Part shown: positions 10,093 through 21,480 of the stretch, piece after piece
Layout: the number at the start of each line of letters is the position of its first letter
Position numbering within the stretch: position 1 is the stretch's first letter
Assembly (NCBI GenBank): GCA_018398815.1
Contig: CM031615.1
Span: 56,623,311-56,687,310, forward strand
Length of the DNA stretch: 64,000 bases
DNA from: Conus ventricosus
Taxonomy: Eukaryota; Mollusca; Gastropoda; Neogastropoda; Conidae
Direction of reading: 5' to 3'
The notes under the pieces: model-generated
The model's input: the letters and a program-made list of their open reading frames with translations, nothing else
Database searches by the model: none
Told to the model about the DNA's origin: nothing
Made by a program: the position numbers and the translations under genes

Positions 10093-10794
10093 CCGGGGGT
10101 TGCGACCTTGTCGTGGTCGGAGGGCTTGCGCGGTCCAGTGATCCCTTAGGCTTTGCTGGCGGGGGCATCAATACTTGGAGGTAGGCTGGTTTTTTCAAAC
10201 TGCTTCTAGGTCCAAGAAGCCAAGATGCTGTCTGGCCTAAGCGTAACGTGGTAAGGAGTTGATGCCCCTGGTAGGGCTTCCCATGTCAGATAGGCTAAGG
10301 GTGAGGATCCTGACTAAGAGTAACCCGCCTTTCTCCTTTTCTTTTTTCTGCCTTTTTTATTTGGCCCTTTTCTATCTTCGTCTCCCCTTCAAGTCTTCTT
10401 TTCCACACTCCTTTTCTCTCTGTGGTCTCCTTAAGATCCGCCGCGTTTGCCGTGCGGTGCGACCTGTGTCGGAGGGGGATGAGATCCTGGTGATTGAGAG
10501 GGCCAGCGCTCTCAACACATCACTTTGGCTCGGACCTCTCCTAGACAGGGAGTACACTTTGGCCCGGGTGTACTAATCGGCTCCCCTTCTTGGGGCTGGG
10601 TCAAGACAGGCAGTTCCCCTGCTGGCCATGTGAACCCCTGCAGTGCTCAGGGGGGATAGGGTTGGTGGTTTCTGTTTGTCGTATATCTCTCCCAAAGCCT
10701 GGAAGGGGTCAAGACATTGGTTTCTTGGCCCTGGCCCCTTAGTTGGACTCCAAGGTGGGTGGGTAAGGGAGAGATGAAACATCATAAAATAAAT

Positions 10795-12104
10795 ATGGCT
10801 TTTTCAAAAACAATCCCCCCCCAAAAAGAAGAGGAAGGCAGCATCCCCTAAAACAGGGGATTTCGATTCTGACAGCGATTCGGATATGGAGGTACGACAG
10901 AGGACAGGTTTCTGGGCTTCCTGGCTCGTGATGGAAGGGACGGAGCAGGAAAGACCCCTTTCTGCTCTGAGCCCTTTTGCTATCCAGAAGGGCTTTCAAG
11001 GTCTAGCAGGTGACCCTCAATCCATCAAAAGATTGCGGAATGGCTCATTCCTTATTCAATGTAGATCAAAAAAACAATCTGAACAGCTGCTGAGGGCAAC
11101 AAAACTAGTGGACAGGGAGATCAGGGTAACTCCCCATAAACAGTTAAATTCGTCGAAGGGAGTGATTCGCTGCCGGGATTTAACAGGTGTCTCAGAGGCA
11201 GAGATCAAAACGGAACTGGCGTCCCAGGGTGTGACGGAGGTGCGCAGGGTGACAGTAAAGAAAGGTGCGGAGAGAGTGGCCACCAACACCCTCTTTCTGA
11301 CATTCTGCAATCCTGTGCTGCCTCCGGTCATCAAAGTCGGCTACCTGAATGTCCGGGTTCAGTTATATGTTCCGTCCCCGTTGAGGTGCTTCAGATGCCA
11401 GAAGTTTGGCCATGTCAGAGACCGTTGTTCTGGGCAGGAGGTGTGCGGTGTTTGCTGCAAGGCAACCCATGATGGGCCGTGTAAAGATCCGGCACATTGT
11501 GCGAACTGCGGTGGCGACCATCCCCTCTTCAAGAAACTGTCCTCTTTGGATTCAGGAATCCGCAATACAAAGAGTTAAAACAGAAAAGAAGATCTCCTTT
11601 TTTGAGGCCCGGAAACAGGTTGTGGGCAGTCAGACGCCAACAGCTTCATATGCTTCGGCCGTAAAGAAAGTTCCCACAGTTCCTACTCGGTCAGTCTGCT
11701 GCCAGACTGATGAATTCATGTTTTCGAAGACATTGCAAGGAAGAACTGTCAATTCTGGTGGTAGCAGGTCCACCACCTCCCAACCCAAAGTGACTGCCCC
11801 TGGTGGAGGCAAAAAATCCACCACCCCTCAGACTGCCCAGCAGTCTACAACATCTGCTGCTGGGCAGATTAAAAAACCAGCAATCCCGCCTCGAACTCCT
11901 CTGTCCAGTGCCCGTGCAGGCAAAGGAGTTCAATCCAGTGTGGAGATGGTGGAGATGAGGAAGAAACCTCCACCGTCTCCCAAATCCAGACCTTCTTCAC
12001 CTGTTGGCAAGTCTGCCAGCAGGTCTGAAGATGCAAACAGTCCAGTGAAACTTAGCAATAAGTTTACACCTTTAGCAGCAGATGTTGAGGAGGAGATGAC
12101 CTGA
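10795..12104 (+). pseudogene. LINE ORF1, gag-like zinc-knuckle protein, with two one-base frameshifts
   Basis: The likely start is ATG at 10795-10797 (MAFSKTIPP). The frame breaks at the C8/A5 run near 10817-10835 and resumes in the frame that is open from 10886. The protein has an RRM-like region (LSPFAIQKGFQGLAG; RNGSFLIQC) and then three zinc knuckles: CFRCQKFGHVRDRC (about 11389-11430), CGVCCKATHDGPC and CANCGGDHP. A second frameshift falls in the CCCC at about 11521-11525, after which the reading continues to the stop at 12102-12104 through a Ser/Pro/Thr/Lys-rich tail. ORF1 proteins of this type bind the element's RNA and form the ribonucleoprotein. Both breaks are in homopolymers and could be sequencing errors. 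Confidence 0.85.
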
Positions 12105-12130
12105 TCTCTCTCCTTTTCGCCCTCTGCACC

Positions 12131-15100
12131 ATGGATAGTACAATATTCCATTGGAATATCCGTGGACTAAATTCCAACTTCGAGGAACTGCAGCTTCTGT
12201 GTCGATCTATAAAACCTTCCGTCGTGGCTCTTCAGGAAACTCAAATTCAAAGCCAGAAGACCTTTACTCTTTCTGGCTTTAATATTCTTTCAAAACCTGC
12301 ACAACCATCCACGTTGGGACTGTCGGGCGGTGTTGCCCTTCTCATACACAAAACTTTGCTGTATAGTCCTGTCGCTCTGTCTACCTCCCTTCAGGCTGTA
12401 GCTGCGAGAGTCACTCTCCACAAGACTGTGACAATCTGTTCTCTCTATTTACCTCCTTCTGTCCCGGTTTGTCGTCAGGACCTTGTCAGTCTGATAGGAG
12501 AACTTCCTCGACCTTTTTTGCTGTTGGGTGACTTTAACGGTCACAATCCTCTTTGGGGTAGTGTCAGTACGTCATCCAGAGGTCTGCTAATTGAGGATGT
12601 CCTTTCGGATTTGGATTTGTGTTGTCTGAACGACGGATCTGCAACTTACCTCCACTCTTCCACAGGTTCACTTGCGTGTTTAGATTTGTCGGTTTGTGAC
12701 CCCTCGCTGGTCCTGGACTATGAGTGGTCTGTCCATGACGATCTGCACGGAAGTGACCATTTCCCTGTCCTTCTACAACCCGTAATAACTGAACACGTCT
12801 CTGTCTCTCAACATCTAAATTATAAGAAAGCAAACTGGGATCTATTTGCAGCCACTATTTCTAAGGAATTCCAGGACACTGATTTTCTTCAGAGTCCGGA
12901 CCCAGCAGAATCTCTGACTAACACTCTGATCAATTGTGCTAAAGCCTGTATTCCAGTGTCTTCCGCCAAACTCCAAATGCCAAAAACACCCTGGTTTGAT
13001 TCAGACTGCCAACAAATTTCCAAAGTTCGAAAACGGGCTCAGCGTCGGGTATACCAACGACCTTCGGGTCCCAACGCTCGAGCCCATCAGAAACTCCGTG
13101 CCAAATCGAGACACACTTTTAAAATCAGTAAACGTCGGTCCTGGAGAAGCTTCTGCTCCAGGCTGACATCGAAAACTTCCAAGAAAAAAGTGTGGAACAT
13201 CATTAAAAAAATCAAAGGGAAGAACACCTGTCCCACTGTGAACCATCTCAAGTTTTCGGACTCTTTAATAACAGACAAAAAAGCAGTTGCTAATCTGCTT
13301 GCTTCAACAATTGAAAAGAATTCCTCCTCTTCTAACAAATCGGCCTCTTTTGTCAAAAACAAAGCCCTTAAAGAAAAATCACCCTGCAACTTTTCGTCAG
13401 ACAACATGGAAGACTACAATCTTCCTTTCACGTTAAACGAACTGAAATCTGCCTTACTTTCTTGCAGCAATTCCTCTCCAGGTATAGATGAAATCCATTA
13501 TCAACTCTTGAAACATCTTCCGCAAATAGGTCTGAACATCCTGCTACAGGTATACAACCATGTGTGGACTACTGGTTTCTTTCCACCTTCTTGGCGAAAA
13601 GCCCTCATTATTCCAATTCCCAAACCTGGAAAAGATCTTTCTAACCCATCAAACTACCGTCCCATAGCTTTGACCAGCTGTGTCTGTAAATTGATGGAGA
13701 AAATGGTCAATGCTAGACTCATGTGGAAACTAGAAACCGATGGCCTTTTGGCGAAAGAACAGTGTGGTTTCCGCAAACATCGGACTACAGTTGACCATTT
13801 GATTCGTCTGGAATCTACACTTCGGAACGCCTTTTTGAACAGACAGCATGCAGTGGCAATTTTCTTTGACTTGGAGAAGGCCTACGATACCACCTGGAAG
13901 TCGGGGATACTTCAAGATCTCCATGATCTGGGTTTTCGAGGTCATCTTCCGCTTTTTATTCAAAATTTTTTGGCAGAACGACAGTTTCAGGTCCGGGTTG
14001 GCACCACTCTATCTGATGTCCACGAGCAGGAGTTGGGTGTTCCACAGGGGAGCATACTGTCTCCTGCCCTCTTTAGTATTAAGATCAACAACATTGTTCA
14101 ATCAGTCCAGCAGGGTTCAGACTGCTCATTGTTTGTGGATGATTTCGCTGTCTACGCAACTGGAAGCCTGTACCCGAGTGTCCAGCGCAGGCTCCAGCTT
14201 TGCGTGGATAAAATCCATCAGTGGGCGGATGAAAACGGTTTCACCTTTTCTGCTACAAAAACACAGTGTATTCACTTCCATAATTTCCGTCAGTTTTTTC
14301 CAGATCCTGAACTTCAAGTAGGGAAATCTCCCATTCCAGCTGTTAAAGAGGCCAGATTTCTGGGAGTCATTTTTGACCAGAAACTTAACTTTCCCAGCCA
14401 CATCAAAAACCTCAAAACTGCTTGCCAGAAAGCACTGAATATTCTGCGGGTCGTAGCGCACACCGACTGGGGCGCTGATAAGAAAACTTTGCTGCACCTC
14501 TACAGAGCCTTGGTCCGTTCCAAACTGGACTACGGTTGTGCTGTGTACGGCTCCGCAAGATCGTCTTACCTCAAACTCTTGGACCCTATCCACCATCAAG
14601 GGCTTCGTCTCTGTCTTGGAGCGTTCCGCACCACCCCTGAGTACAGCCTGTACGCAGAGGCGGGTGAACCTTCACTGTCCAACCGCAGGCTGAAACTGTC
14701 TTTGAATTATTATATCCGACTGTTCTCAGAACCGCAGAATCCTGCCTATGACTGTGTCTTTGACCCTCCATTCCAAAGTAAGTTTGAAAACAACCCGAAA
14801 TGTATTCCGCCGTTTGGTCTTCGTATGCGGCCTCACGTGCGGAATGCAGGTCTAGACCTAGGAGTTGTGTCCGATTTTTCCAAGTTTCCGGATCAACCTC
14901 CGTGGACCTTTTTCACACCAGTGATTCGTTTCGATCTTGCAGCTTTTCGCAAAGAATCTACCAGCTCTCTGGCGTACAAGGCTTTGTATCCTGAGCTCTG
15001 TTCCAAATTCCCATCCTATCAAAAAGTTTTCACTGACGGTTCCAAGTCTGAGGATGGAGTGGCCTGTGCAGCCTACTGCCCTGGGGCTCCTTCTCAGATA

Positions 15101-15799
15101 CTGTTGGAACATATACATTCAGATGCTTCTGTCTATTCTGCTGAACTTACTGCTCTGGTACTGGCTTTGAAGATAATCTCACATTCTTCGAAGAGGGACT
15201 TTCTGGTTCTGTCGGATTCGCTGTCAGCTTTGGAGGCCATAGCTGGCCGCAACCTTCAGCATCCAGAACTTTTACTTTTTTAAAAACTTTTTAGCAAGTT
15301 GAAGGCGGACGGTTACAACATTACTCTTGCTTGGGTTCCTGGTCATGTTGGCATCGGCGGGAACGAAATGGTTGATCGTTTAGCCAAGAACACCACAAGA
15401 GAGAAACTGTCCAACACTTATATCCCCTGCTCAGATGTGAAACTCAAAATTAACGATTATGTGAGAGACCTCTGGCAGGAGGATTGGAACACACAGACGA
15501 ATAACAAACTCTTTCAGATCCGTCCAAACCTTAAGGACTTCCTCCCATCTACGTCGGGTGGTCGTAAAGAGGAAACGGTTCTGTGCCGGCTGCACACCGG
15601 CCATTCGTATTTTACCCATTCTTACCTTTTAAAGAGTGAAGAAGCTCCGTGGTGCATTCCATGTCATGCGCCACTCACAATGAAACATGTTCTTTTAGAG
15701 TGTTGGGACTTGCACGATGTGAGACACAAACATTTTACAGCGGAGTCCATGAAGATCCTTGAGTTTTTGAGAGAGATTAACATTTTTCATCTGATTTAA
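12131..15799 (+). pseudogene. LINE ORF2: AP endonuclease, reverse transcriptase and RNase H, one in-frame stop
   Basis: ATG at 12131 lies in a good context (ACCATGG), 26 nt after the ORF1 stop. The endonuclease comes first: HWNIRG near residue 8, ALQETQI near 35, GDFNGHNPLW near 135 and GSDHFPV near 215. The reverse transcriptase follows: NYRPIAL near 508, FFDLEKAYD near 576, GVPQGSILSP near 635 and the catalytic FVDD near 667. The RNase H domain starts FTDGSKSEDG near 966, with SAELTAL and LSDSLSALEAI, then a TAA at 15281-15283, and continues in the same frame through AWVPGHVGIGGNEMVDRLAKN to the stop at 15797-15799. The total is about 1223 codons. All visible catalytic residues are present; only the stop interrupts the frame. 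Target-primed reverse transcription is the expected mechanism. Confidence 0.93.
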
Positions 15800-16000
15800 G
15801 ATTTTACGGCAGAAAGATTTTTAACAAAGTTTCTGGTGGGTTTGTAGACGATGTCATTTAACGAGATGTGTGAAAGTTGGGTGGTTTTTTTTTTTTTTTT
15901 TTTTTTTTTTTGACTGGTGAGTTGATTTTAACGTGGTGACAGCCCTGATGTGGCCCTTTGCGGTCGGCTGGGCTATAAGCAACATTATCTTATCTTATCT

Positions 16001-16619
16001 CTTACACACACACACACTCACTCACTCACTCCTAACTCTTGTATTCACACCACAGGGACAAGGAAGGACGGAGGAAGCGGTGAATGTATATAGAGAAAAA
16101 GGGGAATGATGGGGGATAGATGGAAGAGAAAGTTACGTTCAGTGTTGGAAATATGGGTGTACATAATGTACCCAGTACATAATAATGTACCAGATTGGTA
16201 GGTATTGATTGGAGGAGTAGGGCCTAGGAACACGAAAAGGGGGATGGGACAAGGAAGGATGGAGAAAGAGGGGGGGGGGGGGGGGTGGAAGGGAAAGCGA
16301 AGGACGGGCGCTTAATCTTGGGAGACATAGTGAGGAAGAGGGGTTTGAAGTGAATTTAACAAGAAAGAGAGAGAGAGGTGGTGGTAGTGAATAAAGAAGG
16401 ATAAGAGAGAGAAAGGTGGAAGGGACCTGAAGGTGTGTGTAGTATGTGTGTGTGTGTTTGCCTTTTGGTGTTTACATGCACTTCATGTCTATCATAGCGT
16501 ACAGACTGCTGTTCATATTTTTCTGCATGTGCTTATGCAGATGTTACTTGGTGTGTGTGTGCGTGTGCTTGCGCGTGTGCGTGCGTATGTGTGTGCATGT
16601 GTGTGTGTGCCTTTTGCAG
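16001..16619 (+). other. ITPR: Receptor intron, simple-sequence rich
   Basis: It contains a (CA)n and (CACT)n stretch at 16002-16030, a G run at about 16270-16285, a GAGA-rich segment and a (TG)n/(CG) mix at 16430-16612. The polypyrimidine tract before the next exon is short (CTTTTGCAG). No gene is seen. Confidence 0.65.
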
Positions 16620-16795
16620 TAGATCTGGATCCAAAGATTTCAGGCCTGGTGTGGACAGCGATGCTGGTCTCGCTTGCCATGGTCATAACCGTTCCGCGGC
16701 CGACAGGGATCCGAACCCTCATCCTCTCCATCATACTACGATTTATATTTTCAGTTGGGCTGGAACCAACCCTGTGGCTGTTGGGGGCGTTGAAT
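16620..16795 (+). CDS. ITPR: IP3 receptor exon, transmembrane segments S2 and S3
   Basis: The exon is 176 nt, entered in phase 1 (the previous G plus TA gives Val) and left in phase 0 at AAT|GTAAGA. The acceptor is CTTTTGCAG. It encodes a luminal loop, DLDPKISGL, then the S2 helix [16 protein letters not shown], then [20 protein letters not shown] and [11 protein letters not shown]. The conserved PxPxGIR and [12 protein letters not shown] motifs are diagnostic of IP3 receptors. The frame is intact. Confidence 0.95.
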
Positions 16796-17315
16796 GTAAG
16801 AATGTGTTCTTTTTTCTTTCTTTCTGCGTACGCAGGCTGATACTCCTGCGGACACTCCCTGTATAGCCAGGCAGTGGAGTTTTGTGTGTATGACCCTTTT
16901 TTATCCCGCCATTAAGGCAGCCATACTCCATCTTCGGGGAATAAGAATGTGTTGATTTTCAGATTCTTTCATTCATTATTTTGTTCAGCACAAGACCTCA
17001 TTCATTCAAGGAGAGCGAGTCATGACTTTTGAAATATTGGGTTTAGTATTTGTGTGAATTTTTTTGTAAAGCATATCGTAATTTTTTTAAATGATCTCTA
17101 TATGTGTCAATCAGTATGTTGGCTGACTGATCTTACACTACAGTTGAGCCAGATGCTGACATTACAATATAAGTTCATGTGTTGTCTTACCAATGAATTA
17201 GAGGCTGAAATGTAAATAGAATATGAAATACGCTGAGTGTGTCTTTCGAAAAACAAAAACAAAATTTCTTTCCATTTATTTTGTTTCTTGCTTTTTGTCC
17301 TAATCTCTTTTGAGT

Positions 17316-17672
17316 GTTTCTTTTAGAGTGTTGGGACTTGGATGATGCGAGACATAGACATTTTACGGCAGACTCCATGAAAACCTTGTTCAGAGATGTC
17401 CCACCTGATGTGATCTTTGAATATCTGAAAGAGATTAACGTTTTTCATCTGATCTAAGATTTTACAGAGGAAGGATTTTAACAAAATTTCCACTGTGTTT
17501 TTAGAAGGCACATTTTAAAGGGTTGTGTGAATGAGTTTTTTGTGTGTGTTTTTTGTTGTTGTTGTTCATTAAAAAAAAAGAAGAATGACTTGTGGGTTGA
17601 CTTCAACATGGTGACAGCCCTGGTACGGACCTTTATGGTTAGCAGGGCTGTAAACAACATTACCTTACTTTG
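17316..17672 (+). mobile_element. 5'-truncated LINE copy related to the one at 10089-16000
   Basis: TTTAGAGTGTTGGGACTTGG begins a stretch clearly similar to 15690-15990 of the full-length LINE: the end of the RNase H ORF (terminal codons of EINVFHLI and stop), the 3' UTR and a diverged tail (GGGCTGTAAACAACATTACCTTACTTT). Relative to the full-length copy it carries about 30 extra bases around 17382-17420 (TTCAGAGATGTCCCACCTGA), so it belongs to a sister subfamily rather than being a direct daughter. No clear target-site duplication is visible. Confidence 0.85.
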
Positions 17673-17771
17673 ACTATGACTTGGATGCGACAAAAGCTGT
17701 TCAGGCGGGAGTCCCCACAGGTTGTGGAACACCTGCCGCAAAGGTGGTGAGGTCTTCCATCTGTTGTGCAG

Positions 17772-17936
17772 GTGATCAACAAAGGCATCTTCCTGATCAG
17801 CCTGATGGGCAACCGCGGCACCTTCACCAAGCCAGCACACAGCGTCCTCACTGACTTAGAGTTCATTTACCACGTGATTTACCTTGTGCTCAGCATTTGC
17901 GGCTTGATCTTCCACGAGTTCTTCTACAGCCTGTTG
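17772..17936 (+). CDS. ITPR: IP3 receptor exon, segment before S5
   Basis: The exon is 165 nt, exactly 55 codons, phase 0 at both ends. The acceptor is TTGTGCAG and the donor is TTG|GTAAGT. The peptide reads VINKGIFLISLMGNRGTFTK, then LTDLEFIYHVIYLVLSICGL, then IFHEFFYSLL. In vertebrate receptors the same position reads N-I-FLMSFVGN-GTF, then HEFFYSLLL. It includes a hydrophobic helix and the HEFFYSLL motif of the S4-S5 linker region. The frame is intact. Confidence 0.95.
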
Positions 17937-18209
17937 GTAAGTTTGCTGTGCCTTGGAGGAGTGATTGGGAGGTGAGGGGAGTGAGTGGGGAGGGGTGATG
18001 AGATGTCGGGCGTAAGCAGGTAAAGAAATGTAAACACGAAAAGGTTTTTAATTGTGTCGATGTTTGCTGTCTTATTTTCAAATTACTCTTTCGCATTGTT
18101 TCCCTGTGTCTGTTTTAAGACTACAATTTGGCATGCCTGGATGTTTTTTTGACAGTATGGCAGCATGGTGGCATCAGAATGCGAGTGTTAACTGAGATTA
18201 AGGCTTTAA

Positions 18210-19085
18210 CCCTTACGCCGCCGACATCGCATTTCTGCGACCACATGGCTCACCGTCAACGTCGCCGAAATGCGACCAGCTAGGGTTACTAAGTCCCAAT
18301 ACTCTCACTCTCCAATTTGATGAGATAGAAAGCCAGCAATAAACATCACAGTTGGGGGATTCCCTGACCTGTACCCCACAGCTATTTGCTCCGTCAGAGC
18401 GCTGTTTAATTATACCAACTGTTTTTCCATTCACTATGACATCACAACCAAGCACTTCAGGTACTCGGCCTCGCCGTACATTTACCACAGATCAGGTGCT
18501 GGAAATATTGAATAGATGGTTGGTGGATCCTGATTCAGATGAAGAACATGCAGATGGTGACCACGAAACATTATGGGATAGCAAGAGCTTGACCGAATTA
18601 CTGCAAAGTGAGGCGTTGGACGCGTGCCAAGTTGCCAAGTGGAGGGTAGAGACGAGGCCTGCAGTGGTGTGTGTGTGAATCGGTGTGTTTGCTGGCTCTG
18701 GGCCAACTAGCAGGGAGTTGAGCATTGTGAGCGAGACATGAAAATGACGGGTGAGCAACACGAAGAGCTAAGAGACAATGAACAGCAAGCACAGCTGCCT
18801 TGCAACGGGGGCCGAGGTCGACTGACACTTGTCGGAGGTGTACAGCAGAGATGACTTTGAGTGGGAATTTGAGTGGGAATTTTATGACCAGCTGGACTCG
18901 TACACCATAGGAGAATTGCTCCCCAGGTTCTAGAGACCAACAGGCAAGTGAATGACTTTGTTTTCATAAAAGAAATTATTGCTTTCAACAATGAGAGTGA
19001 AATGGATGTGTTTGTGTGTGCATGCATGTGTGTTTGTGTGTGTTCCCTTTTTCTTTCTTTCGTGTGTGTACCATGGGGCATAAGA

Positions 19086-19125
<40 letters not shown>

Positions 19126-19606
19126 TTGCTTTCCTGCATCACCTCATCATTTATTCCTCTGAATGTTGTTTCAGGAGCTCTTCTTCTGCGGTTGGAGTAT
19201 GTTGATTTATGGTGTTTTTTTTAATAATTTTTCTGTTGGATATTACATACTTTCAGATCTTCATTTGGTGAATAGAGTATTTTTCTTTCTTTGTTCAGAG
19301 TTTGATGGCATGCTTTCTTCTTTTTTTTTGTTGAGACTAAAGATAACATTCAATTTTTTCATTTTGCATTTCTTTGCACTTGAAATTACCAAAAATTTGA
19401 AATTGTTGACCAACCATTACTAACATTCTTACAATTTAACATAAGTACAGTTTATTTCCTCCATTTCCCAAAAAACAGTATGAAAATTGGTTGTTCAGTT
19501 CCAGAGATATCCGCGTTTCAAACATGCTGGTATGAAAAAAGAGATTTTTTGGAAAATGGCTGGTGATGGGGATTTATGCAAAACAGAATGTCTGGCAGTG
19601 AAAGGG
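18210..19606 (+). mobile_element. piggyBac-like element with transposase N-terminal remnant
   Basis: The element is 1397 bp between TTAA at 18206-18209 and 19607-19610. The left end is CCCTTACGCCGCC and the right end is complementary to CCCTTTCACTGCC (9 of 13 matching), the usual piggyBac terminus. ATG at 18436 opens MTSQPSTSGTRPRRTFTTDQ, followed by VLEILNRWL and an acidic DPDSDEEHADGDHE stretch, like the N terminus of piggyBac transposases. The frame stops at 18678. No catalytic domain is left. A (TG)n at 19089-19123 lies inside. Its termini differ from those of the two CCCTCTTG elements, so it is a separate family. Confidence 0.82.
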
Positions 19607-20054
19607 TTAACTTCACCTAAGACAATGCCTCAAGCAGCAAAGAACTGTGTGACATTATTTCAAAAGGGGGTACATCAGGATAAATGTGAGACTGGCAAAA
19701 GCAAAAAAAAAAGTTGTCAGCTTTTCCATGTTTTTAGGTTTTATATACTTCAAGAATTCAGATGTCATGAAACGGAAATAAGCTTGCTGTAGGAGACAAC
19801 TCAGGGCTACTCAGCATGAATATGGTTGCAGTTTTCCTACAGTGCGTATTGCTTGGAAGAACAGAGTGGTTTGTGCTCTTGTCGGGCACATGTGGCAGGG
19901 GAAGTGTGAGTTTATGAATTGGTTGATTTGGGGGTGGGTGGGGGTGGGGGGAGTATGACCCGAAATGTCGACAGGCTTTGGTTTTGTATCTGCTGAGATT
20001 GATTTTACTGCCCAGTGCCTGGCACTTAGTACTTTTTGTTTTGTTTAAGTGAAT

Positions 20055-20057
20055 GGG

Positions 20058-20104
<47 letters not shown>

Positions 20105-20106
20105 TG
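20055..20106. repeat. (TG)n microsatellite
   Basis: About 25 TG units in the receptor intron upstream of the S5 exon. It is polymorphic by nature and has no coding meaning. Confidence 0.92.
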
Positions 20107-20382
20107 CTCCCTTTGACGAGAGTAAGTGATCTGATGGTCTGGTCTCATCGTTTAGTTGTCGGATAGGATTAGTTTGGTTAACTGATAGTTTGATTTGGGC
20201 TTCCTGTCTTTGTGTAACTTTCATCAGATGGTTGCTTTGTCAGCTTGTTGGGTGAAAGGTTTGATTCAGTGGCGCGGTGCTTTTGGTTGACTGATCGATC
20301 ATCAACAGGAATGATCCTCGTGTAACATGTTCTTCCCTTTCTTTCTCCCCTCTTGCTACCCTCTTCTGCTTCGCTGCCACAG

Positions 20383-20584
20383 ATGCTGGACGTAGTCTAT
20401 CGGGAGGAGACGCTGTTGAACGTGATCAAGTCGGTGACGCGCAATGGCCGGTCCATCATCCTGACGGCTGTGCTGGCTGTGATTCTCATCTACCTGTTCT
20501 CCATCATCGGCTACATCTTTTTCAAGGACGACTTCATCATGGAGGTGGACCCTGCCCTCAGGATCCTGCAGCTGGAGGCCAGCA
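20383..20584 (+). CDS. ITPR: IP3 receptor exon, S5 helix and start of luminal loop
   Basis: The exon is 202 nt, entered in phase 0 and left in phase 1 at AGCA|GTGAGT. The acceptor is GCTGCCACAG. It encodes [20 protein letters not shown], then [19 protein letters not shown] (S5), [12 protein letters not shown] and the start of the luminal loop, [16 protein letters not shown]. The [26 protein letters not shown] block is nearly invariant in animal IP3 receptors. The frame is intact. Confidence 0.96.
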
Positions 20585-20729
20585 GTGAGTGGGCCGGCTT
20601 ACCTGGGTGGTTTCTCTCTACCCGTCCATGTTTCTTCTGTATTTTTTTTGTTGGTTATAATGTTTTTTTCCCCCGTCTCGTCTTCCGTTCCATTTCAGTA
20701 GCGTTGCTTCCTTGCCGTTCTTTCTAGCT

Positions 20730-21480
20730 ACCACCCATCCACAACCACAGCCTGACTTGTCCCGCTGCTGCCCCCGGCACAGGCAGTCTGCAGGGAGCGG
20801 GCAGTGTCAGCTCACCAGAGGAGACACTGCATTGATGCCGAGGCACTTAGGTGGTGGTCAGTGGTGCCTGTTCTGGTCAGATGTATGCCGGACACCACAT
20901 ACAAAGCGCTCTGTAGATGGCAGTAATTGTTCAGTTGCAGGGCCAACGTGAGTGGTGGCCTCCCCTGGAGGCTGCTACAACATCCATCAAATAATAGTCC
21001 CCATGACTATGCGGATACTGATGATCTCAACATGAACACGATGTGGGCATAAGCATGGAGAGGAAATTGAAACCCAGGTCACCATAGAGGACCGCGGAAT
21101 GTGAGTTTTTTTTTAATGCTGATCAGTGAGGACATTAAAGTGGTTGCTTCGGTCTGGGACAGCATGACAGGGCTGTTCCCTGCGCTTACTTTCATTGATA
21201 TATCCCAACATTAACCACGCCCAAAAGATACACATGCAGTGTTGGGTCGCGAAGTTTGAGCAACACTCTCAGAGAAGCCTCTGTTAGGCGGATGAAGCTT
21301 GATTCTGTGGTTCCACTCTTCCCTGTTGAACCCATAAACAAACTGAACGCTTGGTTGGAGCTGGTCAAGGGGGAAAATCCTGATGAAATAATGGCTTTGA
21401 TGGGAATTCAGCATGTGACCTCGCAGGCGGGAATCTGCGATGTAGGCTTCTGCGCAACAGCAGATGGTATTTAGTTTTTC
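20730..21480 (+). repeat. Interspersed repeat, diverged copy (pairs with 58385-59155)
   Basis: Read in order, this stretch lines up with 58385-59155. Shared landmarks are TGTTCAGTGGCGCCTGTTCT-like and GAGCCAGCGTGAGTGG-like blocks, a block near AAACTGAGGTCTCCATGTGA, and GCAGTGTTGGGTCACGAAAT-like, followed by a GGATGAAACTCGACTGTGTGG-like block. The right end corresponds to the tRNA-like segment of the other copy but is heavily diverged here. It lies in the receptor intron. The short open frames within it are not genes. It may be a composite of a SINE and another repeat. Confidence 0.75.

Larger units (their letters stand above)
10089..16000 (+). mobile_element. Nearly full-length non-LTR retrotransposon (I/Nimb/Jockey-like group), about 5.9 kb
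   Basis: The layout is a 5' UTR starting with a hairpin (CCCTCCG 10089-10095, CGGAGGG 10118-10124), an ORF1 gag-like protein with CCHC zinc knuckles, a short gap, an ORF2 with AP-endonuclease, reverse transcriptase and RNase H, a 3' UTR with a 29-T run at about 15881-15911, and a 3' end of TATCT repeats. Retaining an RNase H domain after the RT is typical of I-like, Nimb, LOA and related clades rather than CR1, L2 or RTE. The element lies in the receptor intron between S1 and S2 exons, in the gene's sense orientation. Damage is light: two one-base frameshifts in ORF1 and one in-frame stop in ORF2. Clade placement is tentative. Confidence 0.92.

Noticed and set aside
12564..12833. Minus-strand ORFs within the LINE ORF2
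   Set aside because: Antisense shadows of a well-supported coding frame.
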